From CAZDKK01 sp964603725 (GTDB taxonomy: Bacteria; Eisenbacteria; RBG-16-71-46; CAIMUX01; WJJG01): a stretch of DNA of 64,000 nt. The DNA lies in contig CAZRWW010000003.1 of the NCBI GenBank assembly GCA_964603725.1, forward strand, positions 62,001-126,000. Direction: 5' to 3'. The notes under the pieces are model-generated. The model had not been told where the DNA came from and ran no database searches. It saw only the letters and a program-made list of their open reading frames with translations. The position numbers were made by a program, and so were the translations under genes. Of this stretch, positions 1 to 6,758 are shown piece after piece (position 1 is the first letter of the stretch; every line of letters begins with the position of its first letter).

Positions 1-511
1 ACGCCTCGATCGCCTCGGCGGTGATCTGCTCCGACGCGAGGGCGAAGAGCTGAGCCAGGCGCACGGCCTGTGGGCAGTAGGGTCACTGGGGCGTGAAGAA
101 GACCTGCATCTTGGCCGGCTTGGTGATCGCCTTCAGCGCTTGCTGCGTCTCGGGCGAGAGCGGCGACGGGCGCGCGGTCCCGAAGTCGAGGATCGACTCG
201 AGCAGGGTCGTGAACTCGTAGCCCGCGGGGATGCCGTAGAAGCGGATCCCGCGATCCTCCCGGCCGTGGACGACAATCGCCGGGGCGCGCTCGACGCCGT
301 AGCGCGCCGCGGCCTCGTGATCCTTCTGGAGGTCGAACCGCTCGGTGGCCAGCTTGTCCGAGAGGGCGGACAGCTCCTCGACCAGGCCATGCGTCTGCTG
401 GCAGAACGTGCACTCGTGCTCCTTGGTGAAGACCGTCAGTGTGACGGGCTCGGTGAGCTTGGCGAATGCCTCGGTGATCTTCTGCGTGGTCTTGGCGTCG
501 ATCATGGCCAT
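1..511 (-). CDS. Protein disulfide oxidoreductase (tandem Trx/Grx fold), candidate selenoprotein, 3' end outside window
   Basis: Two-domain thioredoxin/glutaredoxin-fold protein of the PDO / glutaredoxin-like type, expected to exchange dithiols and disulfides in the cytoplasm. The first domain has a CTFC active site at residues 34-37 and a cis-Pro region (RAPAIVV) near residues 75-81. In the second domain the frame reads VFFTPQ, then TGA at 83-85, then PYCPQAVRLAQLFALA and on to the window edge. Family members have F-x-T-P-x-C-P-Y-C-P there, so the TGA replaces exactly the first active-site cysteine (residue 143). Reading through as selenocysteine gives a UPYC site; reading TGA as stop would remove the whole second active site. 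ATG at 509-511 follows a GGGAGGG ribosome-binding site. The C-terminal 50 or so residues lie outside the window. A point mutation or sequencing error at one codon is the alternative. Confidence 0.78.
56..70 (-). promoter_or_regulatory. bacterial SECIS-like hairpin just after the in-frame TGA
   Basis: On the coding strand, 12 nt after the TGA (83-85), CAGGC (70-66) pairs perfectly with GCCTG (60-56) around the five-base loop CGTGC (65-61). A short outer CTG/CAG pairing (77-75 with 52-50) may extend it. The loop starts 18 nt downstream of the UGA and has a G in its second position, which matches the known placement of bacterial SECIS elements inside the reading frame. The stem is short, and this region is also constrained by the amino-acid sequence, so the hairpin supports selenocysteine insertion but does not prove it. 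Confidence 0.5.
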
Positions 512-732
512 GGTTCCAGCCCTCCCTCGCGCGGCCCGACCGGGGCGCGGGTTGATTCTCTCGTCGGACTCGGCCGCTAACCTCCGATAGGCACGCGTTG
601 CTGTAAAGCTGCATCTGCAATCGGTTCCCGGGCGGGCGCAACTTTCTTGACTAGGCTGCTCCCCGCCGGCGCCACCCGCCGGGAGTCAATCCTTGTCTGG
701 CAGGCTCCAGCAGCCACGACGAATAGCCCGGG

Positions 733-2082
733 TCAGCAGAATCGGTAGCGCGTGTTTCTACCCTGGCCCTCTTTCGCAATGAGCCCTCGGGCGAGGAGGA
801 CCTCAAGATCCTTCTGCGCAGTTCTTGGCGTGATGGAGAACCAGTCGGCGTAGACTCGCGTCGGGAAGGGGCTCGGAATCTGGTTGCTGGCCTCCATGAA
901 GCGGCGCGGTCGATCAGGAAGAAGGAGAAGCTTCTCCTCGGGGATCTCCCGACTGGGTCCCACGAAGGTCACGCGGAAGAACCCGCCCTCCGTCGCGAAG
1001 CGCGGGGCCGTAAGCTTCCACTCCTGCATCAGTGCCCGCATGCGCTCGATGCCGGAACCCAGCTTCTCGCCCTTGCCGATGCGGAAGAAGAGCTCCGCAA
1101 TGAGCGGGTTCCTGCGGATGGACTTCCCCCTCAACGTCTCGATCGTGAGCCTGCCCAGGAGTTCTCCGGGGTTGGCAATCTCGATCCTGTCCTCGTAGTG
1201 ATCGATCTGGATCTCGGCCCCAGCCTCCGCGTAGTCCCGATGAATCAGTGCGTTGACCAGAGCTTCCTCCAACGCGCGCATCGGGTACGCGGGAACCTGC
1301 AGGCGAGTCGATTGATCGGCCAGGCGATAGCGAGTCGGCACCTGGGCGTCAAGCTTGTGCAGAGCGGCATCCAGCTGCTGCATCAGAGGACCCGAGAAGA
1401 TCGCCCGATCGAGGACGGTGGTCTTGTCCGAGCCGCGATAGCGAGCGTAGCTGGTCTTGGCCTGCAGGAGAAACTTCTGGGGGGATGTTCCGAAGAACAA
1501 GACCCCGGCCTGATTGAAGATCAGCCGCCCGGCCTGCTGCTCAGCCACTCCAAGCGAGGCGAGAAACTCCTCCTGCCCGAGACTGGCGATGGCCGCTCCC
1601 AGATGGGCGCGGTTGACGAACTCGCGGCAGGTAGTTTCGGAGAAGTCCCCGGGATAATGGAAGTCGAAGACCTGCAGCGACTCGAATCGGATTCGGTTGA
1701 GGCGCACCGCCAGGTCGAGGATTTCGTTGCGGGAGAGCTTCTGATTGGTGGCTCCGGAGCGGAGGTAGAATCCGTCCGCGCATTTGTAGGGCTTGTCGCT
1801 GCCCTCTTTGACGACGATTGCGAGAGCCTTGCCCAGATCGATGGTCGCGATCTCCGCGGGCGGATCGATGTTGCGAGCGATGTTCTGAACCTGGGCCTTG
1901 AGGCGATTCGTGATCCTGAAACCGGAGAAGGCGCCGCGGTCGTCGACGCCCAGGTAGATGACGCCGCCCTTGGCGTTGGCGAATGCGACCATGCTGCGGT
2001 CGAGCTTCTCGAGCGAGGTCTTGAACTCCTGGAACACGCCCTCGCCTTCGATGATTCTGTTCAGCAGGGATTGCTTGTCCAT
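733..2082 (-). CDS. AlbA_2 (Schlafen-type) / HATPase_c_4 / winged-helix regulator, copy 1
   Basis: Predicted nucleic-acid-binding ATPase or transcriptional regulator of 449 residues. The AlbA_2 domain is at about residues 8-125, with EFKTSLEK and AFANAKGGVIYLGVDD. A GHKL-type ATPase region follows at about 265-370 (ALVNALIHRDYAEAG, then RIEIANPGELLG). The C-terminal winged helix at about 385-449 contains the SITPRTAQKDLEVLLARGLI recognition segment. Such proteins are often labelled RecG-like, but there is no helicase motor here. I chose the ATG at 2080-2082 because the family starts close to this point; a TTG at 2116-2118 would add 12 residues. Four TTCGCGAA palindromes lie 43-87 bp upstream, which suggests autoregulation through the winged helix. 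A related gene lies at 3062-4414. Confidence 0.75.
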   Translation of the reverse strand: MDKQSLLNRIIEGEGVFQEFKTSLEKLDRSMVAFANAKGGVIYLGVDDRGAFSGFRITNRLKAQVQNIARNIDPPAEIATIDLGKALAIVVKEGSDKPYKCADGFYLRSGATNQKLSRNEILDLAVRLNRIRFESLQVFDFHYPGDFSETTCREFVNRAHLGAAIASLGQEEFLASLGVAEQQAGRLIFNQAGVLFFGTSPQKFLLQAKTSYARYRGSDKTTVLDRAIFSGPLMQQLDAALHKLDAQVPTRYRLADQSTRLQVPAYPMRALEEALVNALIHRDYAEAGAEIQIDHYEDRIEIANPGELLGRLTIETLRGKSIRRNPLIAELFFRIGKGEKLGSGIERMRALMQEWKLTAPRFATEGGFFRVTFVGPSREIPEEKLLLLPDRPRRFMEASNQIPSPFPTRVYADWFSITPRTAQKDLEVLLARGLIAKEGQGRNTRYRFC

Positions 2083-2124
2083 GGGGGCGAGCCTACCGGT
2101 TGCCGGCCGCGACGTCAATCGCGA

Positions 2125-2169
2125 TTCGCGAATATTCGCGAATATTCGCGAATCAAATCCGTTCGCGAA
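2125..2169. promoter_or_regulatory. iterated palindromic operator, four TTCGCGAA sites
   Basis: The 8-bp self-complementary word TTCGCGAA occurs at 2125-2132, 2135-2142, 2145-2152 and 2162-2169. The first three are spaced exactly 10 bp apart, one per helical turn, so they face the same side of the DNA. They lie directly upstream of the AlbA_2 gene that ends at 733. This looks like a multimer-binding operator; assigning it to the adjacent winged-helix protein is inference. Confidence 0.6.
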
Positions 2170-2195
2170 AGAAGGGCCGGCTTCCCGAGAATCTC

Positions 2196-2207
2196 ATAAC
2201 ATGTTAT
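2196..2207. promoter_or_regulatory. 12-bp perfect palindrome ATAACATGTTAT
   Basis: An isolated AT-rich perfect palindrome in otherwise GC-rich intergenic DNA, between the TTCGCGAA cluster and the phosphatase-like gene at 2451. It could be a regulator half-site pair or part of a divergent promoter. No recognisable -10/-35 pair was assigned. The rest of 2208-2450 shows nothing else convincing apart from the GGGAGG ribosome-binding site at 2441-2446. Confidence 0.3.
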
Positions 2208-2450
2208 CTCGCAATGTGTTGCGTTGGTGATCGCAAGAGCCGGGCCGGCGCCCCACTCAGGCGGCCGAGGGGGCCCCGTAGCGATATCCCGGATATCCCG
2301 GGGAGAGTTCCCATACCGGCCCTGGCCCGCATGGAGTATGCTGCGCCGACCATGCAATCGGCAGCGGGACAGCCGCTTGCCGGGGCGCGCCCGGCGCTCG
2401 CCCGCGCGAGGGGCGCGCTGCCGCGGCGACGGCCTTCCCGGGGAGGCACC

Positions 2451-2945
2451 ATGACCGAATCCACGCAGCCTGACGGGCCGAAGCCGTCTACCGCGGCCGG
2501 GCCCACCGCCCTGCGCGGCATCCCCAACTGCATCGTCTACCCCGACGGCCTGGCCCTGGCCGGGCAGCCCAGCGAGCAGCAGTTCCGCGACATCGCCGCG
2601 GCGGGCTACGACGTCGTCATCAACCTCGTGCCGCCCGACTCCCGCAATCACCTGGCCGGCGAGCAGGGCATCGTCACGGCGCTCGGGATGGAGTACGTGT
2701 CCACGCCCGTCGCGCTGATCGATCCGCGCCCCGAGGACCTGCAGGCTTTCCTCGCGGCGATGGACCGCCTCGCCGGGCGCCGCATCTTCGTGCATTGCTC
2801 GAAGGGGCTCTGCACGACCGTCTTCGTGGCCCTCCATCGCATCCTTCGTCTCGGATGGGAGCCGGAGCCCGCGCTGCGGGAAGTCCACCGCATCTGGGAC
2901 CCCGACCCGCTCTGGGAGTACTTCATCGAGGAGGCGCTCCGGTGA
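2451..2945 (+). CDS. Tyrosine/dual-specificity phosphatase-like protein (DUF442-like) lacking the catalytic arginine
   Basis: A 164-residue cytoplasmic protein of the small PTP-like family usually annotated 'protein tyrosine phosphatase family protein'. The conserved start of the fold is present (IPNCIVYPDGLALAGQPS), as is the C-terminal pattern (RILRLGWEPEPALREVHRIW, ending DPLWEYFIEEAL). The P-loop reads V-H-C116-S-K-G-L-C-T-T. Relatives have an arginine at the position held here by C121/T122, so the phosphate-binding Arg is missing although the nucleophilic Cys is kept. The ATG at 2451 is preceded by GGGAGG with a 4-nt spacer; longer upstream starts would encode low-complexity sequence. 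It is likely catalytically impaired, perhaps a phosphate-binding pseudophosphatase. Confidence 0.7.
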   Translation: MTESTQPDGPKPSTAAGPTALRGIPNCIVYPDGLALAGQPSEQQFRDIAAAGYDVVINLVPPDSRNHLAGEQGIVTALGMEYVSTPVALIDPRPEDLQAFLAAMDRLAGRRIFVHCSKGLCTTVFVALHRILRLGWEPEPALREVHRIWDPDPLWEYFIEEALR

Positions 2946-3013
2946 GCGCCGCGGCGTCGAGGGGGCAACTTGTTTTCCCGCAATAAGTTGTGAGCGTGGC
3001 GCGGAGGGGTCTG

Positions 3014-3060
3014 CTCGGAAGTCTTGCACCTCCTATGACTTCCGAGTAGAATTCCGAGTC
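3014..3060. promoter_or_regulatory. operator-like repeats of ACTTCCGAGT abutting the second AlbA_2 gene
   Basis: CTCGGAAGTC at 3014-3023 is the exact inverted repeat of GACTTCCGAG at 3037-3046. A further direct copy, ATTCCGAGTC, is at 3051-3060 and ends one base before the ATG at 3062. Three more copies sit inside the gene at 3519-3526 (ACTCGGAA), 3535-3542 (CTTCCGAG) and 3546-3554 (CTTCCGAGT). Placement over the start codon implies repression if bound. The arrangement parallels, but does not share sequence with, the TTCGCGAA cluster of the first paralogue. Confidence 0.5.
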
Positions 3061-3061
3061 G

Positions 3062-4414
3062 ATGGATCTCATCCAATTGCTGAAGGGCCCTGAGGGCAAG
3101 ACCCTGGAGTTCAAGCGCGACCTGTCCTCTCCGGACAGCGCGCTGAGGACGATTGTCGCCTTCGCCAATACGGCGGGAGGTACGCTGCTTGTCGGCGTAG
3201 AGGACAAATCCCGCCGGGTGCTCGGGGTCGAGGATCCTCTGGAGCTCGAGGAACGCCTGGCCAATCTTGTCAGCGACCACATTGTCCCCTGCATCGTTCC
3301 TGATATCGAGATCCTCGCCTGGCGCCGCACCCAAGTCTTGGCGGTTCGTGTACACCCGAGCCCAAGTCGTCCCCACTACTTGAGGCGGCACGGCCTGGAA
3401 GCTGGAACGCTCGTTCGGGTCGGCTCCACGAATCGCAGGGCCGATCGTGAACTCATCTCCGAGATGCGGCGCTTTGCCGGCGGCGAGACATTCGACGAAC
3501 AGCCAATGCCGGAACTCGACTCGGAAGCGCTGGACTTCCGAGCGGCTTCCGAGTCATTTGCGGCGATTCGTCATCTCCGTCGAGCTGACCTGGAGACCCT
3601 CCGACTCGTAACGCCCTATCACGGGCACGCGGTCCCCACAGTCGGTGGAATGCTGCTTTTCGGCAAGGATCGCTTGCGTTTCTTTCCTGACGCATGGATT
3701 CAAGCAGGTCGGTTCCAGGGGACTGACCGGAGTCGCATCATGGACGGGACCGAGATTCGATCTCTACCCGTCGTGGCAATCGAGGAGGCGATTGCCTTCA
3801 TCCAAAAGCATGCCCTGCATGGGGCGGAGATCACCACCATACGGCGGCGCGAACGCTGGAATCTCCCGCCGCTGGCGGTGCGCGAGGCCATCATCAACGC
3901 CGTTACACACGCCGACTACTCGCAGCATGGTGCTCCTATCCGCATAGCCATCTTCGCTGATCGCCTCGAGGTCGAGAATCCGGGCTTGCTGCCGTTCGGC
4001 CTCACGGTCGAGGATCTGCAGCGGGGCATCTCGAAGCTGCGAAATCGAGTCATTGGCCGCGTCTTGCATGCCCTTGGCTTGGTCGAGCAGTGGGGCAGCG
4101 GTGTCCACCGGATGACCTCCGCCTGCCACGATGCCGGTCTCCCTCCACCGACTTTCGAAGAGATCGGAACCCGATTCCGCGTGACGATTTCCTCCAAGCC
4201 GACAGGCCGCCCGGTCGTCGACGAGACCGACCAAGCGATGTTGGACGCATTGGCCCGTGCAGAAGGTCTGCTTACGAGTGAGATTGCCAAGGCTATCCAT
4301 CTGACACCGCGCGCCACCCGCACGCGCCTCCGCAAGCTCATCGATCGCGGTCTCGTCCGCGAGATCGGCACGGGCCCGCAAGATCCGAAGAGGCGCTATT
4401 TTCGATCCGATTGA
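3062..4414 (+). CDS. AlbA_2 / HATPase_c_4 / winged-helix regulator, copy 2
   Basis: A 450-residue protein with the architecture of the product of 733-2082. AlbA_2 is at about residues 8-130 (LEFKRDLSSPDSALR, VAFANTAGGTLLVGVEDK). The GHKL-like ATPase region is at about 275-375 (INAVTHADYSQHGAPIRI, RLEVENPGLLPFGLTVEDL, EQWGSGVHRM). The C-terminal winged helix at about 395-450 has LTSEIAKAIHLTPRATRTRL. Known relatives act as DNA-binding regulators or defence-associated factors; here the role is inferred. No clear Shine-Dalgarno sequence precedes the ATG: the operator-like repeats run straight into the start, so translation may be leaderless. The two paralogues diverge strongly in sequence, so this is not a recent duplication. 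Confidence 0.75.
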   Translation: MDLIQLLKGPEGKTLEFKRDLSSPDSALRTIVAFANTAGGTLLVGVEDKSRRVLGVEDPLELEERLANLVSDHIVPCIVPDIEILAWRRTQVLAVRVHPSPSRPHYLRRHGLEAGTLVRVGSTNRRADRELISEMRRFAGGETFDEQPMPELDSEALDFRAASESFAAIRHLRRADLETLRLVTPYHGHAVPTVGGMLLFGKDRLRFFPDAWIQAGRFQGTDRSRIMDGTEIRSLPVVAIEEAIAFIQKHALHGAEITTIRRRERWNLPPLAVREAIINAVTHADYSQHGAPIRIAIFADRLEVENPGLLPFGLTVEDLQRGISKLRNRVIGRVLHALGLVEQWGSGVHRMTSACHDAGLPPPTFEEIGTRFRVTISSKPTGRPVVDETDQAMLDALARAEGLLTSEIAKAIHLTPRATRTRLRKLIDRGLVREIGTGPQDPKRRYFRSD

Positions 4415-4522
4415 TGGAAGTTGATCTGGGTGCGCGGATCCGGAGGCGGCCGGCGCGGCGGGCGTCGCCGGCGCCCTGCTCGTCGTGGCAGGGTCGATGA
4501 TGGCGGCTTTGGGGAGGAAGTC

Positions 4523-5551
4523 ATGAGGCCGGGCGATCGCCCGCCAGCGAGCGGCGGCAAGACCTCGCACCGCCCCACGCGCACGGCCCGGGGCGACCTG
4601 CTCATGCTGCTGGCGGCGGCCATCTGGGGCTTCGCCTTCGTCGCCCAGCGCATCGGCATGGAGCACGTCGGGCCGTTCCTCTTCAACGCGGTGCGCTTCA
4701 CGCTGGGCACGCTCGTGCTGTTGCCGTTCCTCGGGCGACTGCCCGCTCCCGCGCGGGCTGACGCGGCCGGGCCCGACCTCCCTGCTGCCCGGCCGGCCCC
4801 GCCGGCCGGCTCCGGCCCGCCCGTCGCCGGGCCGCGCGCGCGTCGCGTCCCCGCCCAGCGCGTGCGCCGCTCGCTCGCGCGCGGGGGGCTTCTGGCGGGC
4901 GTGCTCCTCTTCGGCGGCATCTCGCTCCAGCAGATGGGACTCGTCTACACGACCGCGGGCAAGGCGGGCTTCATCACCGGGCTCTACGTCGTCATCGTGC
5001 CGCTGCTCGCGCTCATCTGGGGCCAGCGCGCCGCCGCCGGGCAGTGGGTCGGCACGGCCCTCGCGACGGTGGGGCTCTACCTTCTGTGCATTACCGGACG
5101 CCTGGCGATGGACCGCGGCGATCTCCTCGTCCTGGGCGGCGCGCTCTTCTGGGCGCTCCACGTTCACGCGATCGCCTGGCTGACCCGGGAGCTGCAGCCC
5201 GTGCGACTGGCCTGCGCGCAGTTCGCCGTCTGCGCGGCCCTCAGTCTCCTGATGGCGCTGCTCACGGAGAGGATCGAGCTGTCCGGGGTGCGCGCGGCGA
5301 GCGTGCCGATCCTCTACGCCGGCGTCCTGTCGGTCGGGGTGGCCTACACCCTGCAGGTCATCGCCCAGCGCGACGCCCATCCCGCGCACGCGGCGATCCT
5401 GCTCAGCCTGGAGGCTGTCTTCGCCGTCGCGGGCGGGATGATCTTCCTGGCCGAGAGCCTGACCGTCCGGGGCGCGGCGGGGTGCGCGCTGATGCTGGGC
5501 GGGATGCTGGCGTCGCAGCTCAGCGCGGGGCGACCGCGGTCACGGGGCTGA
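4523..5551 (+). CDS. EamA-family drug/metabolite transporter (DMT)
   Basis: An inner-membrane carrier of 342 residues with two EamA repeats and about ten transmembrane helices. The first repeat starts at about residue 25 (LLMLLAAAIWGFAFVAQRIG), and the second covers DLLVLGGALFWALHVHAIAW onward. A proline/alanine/arginine-rich insert of about 45 residues (near 75-120) separates the second and third helices and is unusual for the family. GGGGAGG at 4511-4517 sets the ATG at 4523. It is convergent with the toxin-antitoxin operon, whose end is 17 bp away. The substrate cannot be told from sequence; family members export amino acids, nucleosides or metabolites. Confidence 0.85.
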   Translation: MRPGDRPPASGGKTSHRPTRTARGDLLMLLAAAIWGFAFVAQRIGMEHVGPFLFNAVRFTLGTLVLLPFLGRLPAPARADAAGPDLPAARPAPPAGSGPPVAGPRARRVPAQRVRRSLARGGLLAGVLLFGGISLQQMGLVYTTAGKAGFITGLYVVIVPLLALIWGQRAAAGQWVGTALATVGLYLLCITGRLAMDRGDLLVLGGALFWALHVHAIAWLTRELQPVRLACAQFAVCAALSLLMALLTERIELSGVRAASVPILYAGVLSVGVAYTLQVIAQRDAHPAHAAILLSLEAVFAVAGGMIFLAESLTVRGAAGCALMLGGMLASQLSAGRPRSRG

Positions 5552-5568
5552 GTGGGGCAGTCGTTCCG

Positions 5569-5964
5569 CTAGCTGAGATGGTCGCGCAGCCAAACAGCCA
5601 GGGCCGCCTCGGACAGCTCCCCTGCCGAGAGCCTCAGCATCATCGTCACGACCTCTGCCTCCGAGGCCGCCAGTTCCCGTCCATTCAGTTCCAGAAACAC
5701 GACCATGACCACGAACGCCGTTCGCTTGTTGCCGTCTCGAAAGGGGTGGTTTCTCGCCAGCCCGTACCCATACGACGCTGCCAGCGCCGGCAGGTCTACC
5801 TTCCGGGCGTAAGCGTAGCGATGGCGAGGCCGGGCGAGGGCGGATTCGAGCGCGTTCTCGTCGCGGAGGCCCCGCAGCCCGCCGTGCGTCCGCAGCATAT
5901 CGAGGTGAATCGCGTCGACCACGATTCGGTCCACCCACAGGGGCTCTCGTCGTCTGGGGGCCAT
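5569..5964 (-). CDS. doc: Doc/Fic-family toxin (death-on-curing)
   Basis: A 131-residue Doc-type toxin. The active-site loop HPFRDGNKRT begins at residue H73 and matches the Fic/Doc consensus H-x-F-x-D-G-N-K-R. Characterised Doc proteins phosphorylate elongation factor Tu with ATP and stop translation. The N-terminal region (RIVVDAIH, GLRDENALESALARP) is also typical for Doc. The start codon lies 3 bp after the antitoxin stop, so the pair is translationally coupled. The loop is complete, so the toxin looks functional. Confidence 0.88.
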   Translation of the reverse strand: MAPRRREPLWVDRIVVDAIHLDMLRTHGGLRGLRDENALESALARPRHRYAYARKVDLPALAASYGYGLARNHPFRDGNKRTAFVVMVVFLELNGRELAASEAEVVTMMLRLSAGELSEAALAVWLRDHLS

Positions 5965-5967
5965 GCG

Positions 5968-6195
5968 CTACTTGGCCAGTTCGCGCAAGGCGTTCCGATA
6001 CTTGCGGGCCGCCTTCGCCGCAATCATGAGGGCTCGTTCGGTGGTGGGATCATACGGCGTCAGCAGGATGCCACGGTCGGTCTCGACCGCGAGCACGCGA
6101 TCGCCCACCTCCAGGTGCAGGCGTTCCGCCATGTCCTTGGGCAGCGTCGCCCCTATGGATCCCCCCACGCGCCGAAGCTTGATCTTGCGGGTCAT
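5968..6195 (-). CDS. AbrB/MazE-family antitoxin partner of Doc
   Basis: A 75-residue SpoVT-AbrB swapped-hairpin DNA-binding protein. The N-terminal half (KIKLRRVGGSIGATLPKDM, then LEVGDRVLAVETDRGILLTPY) is the dimeric beta-hairpin. The basic C-terminal helix (AAKAARKYRNALRELAK) would bind and neutralise the toxin. A strong GGAGG ribosome-binding site precedes the ATG. It is encoded upstream of doc, as in classical type II modules. An inverted repeat 41-58 bp upstream is its probable operator. Confidence 0.85.
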   Translation of the reverse strand: MTRKIKLRRVGGSIGATLPKDMAERLHLEVGDRVLAVETDRGILLTPYDPTTERALMIAAKAARKYRNALRELAK

Positions 6196-6235
6196 GTGTC
6201 CTCCGAATCCAGGCCTTCCGGGCCGATGACTCAGA

Positions 6236-6253
6236 GTAGCACTTGGGTGCTAC
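6236..6253. promoter_or_regulatory. inverted repeat GTAGCAC-ttgg-GTGCTAC, putative operator of the toxin-antitoxin operon
   Basis: A perfect 7-bp inverted repeat with a 4-bp spacer, centred about 50 bp upstream of the antitoxin start, where the promoter should be. AbrB-type antitoxins autoregulate through such sites. The link to this protein is inferred from position. Confidence 0.5.
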
Positions 6254-6758
6254 ATGAGCAACAACCTTCCGAGGCACAGCCCGACGACTGCGTGCGCCGG
6301 CCGGATGTGATATGCTATGCGCATCAGGGTGCCGCGGTGATTCCATCAGCGCACCATGCTCCGCGTCCTTCGCCAGCCCGTCTGTTCCCGAGCGCCCGGT
6401 CGCGTCTCTTCGGCAGCCAAGAGCTGCAGAGCGGAAAGGGAGCTGGGACACGTGGGATCCGATGGATCCCTGCCTGGATCTCCGGCGCCGGGCGCCGCTA
6501 CCCGCACGGCCTTCACGACGATCGGCACATCGGTAGCCGAATCCGGCGGGCGGGTCCGAGTCGCAGACATCGGCGAGAACCTGCTACTCGGGAGCCCAAC
6601 CATCGGCGTATACTGATCTTAATGGGAAACAGGTGCCGGTCACGCGACTTCCATACATGTTGCCCGGAACGATGTGATGGCCCGGCACAGCTAGCCCTTC
6701 AGCGTCTAGGGCTTGCATCCATGACACTCCGCCGGTTTGACCGGCACGCGGAGGACTC
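6254..6758. other. intergenic stretch with no recognised gene
   Basis: About 500 bp between the divergent toxin-antitoxin operon and the giant secreted protein. I see no protein family in any frame and no RNA gene. The end carries the ribosome-binding site GGAGG at 6750-6754 for the next gene. It presumably holds divergent promoters. Confidence 0.4.

Noticed and set aside
3062..4414. RecG-type DNA helicase
   Set aside because: The protein has AlbA_2, GHKL-like and winged-helix parts only; no helicase motifs I-VI are present.
3764..5389. Long minus-strand open frame opposite the second AlbA_2 and DMT genes
   Set aside because: It is antisense to two genes with clear family motifs, has Arg/Gly/Ala-rich composition and no ribosome-binding site. 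GC-rich DNA gives such shadow frames.
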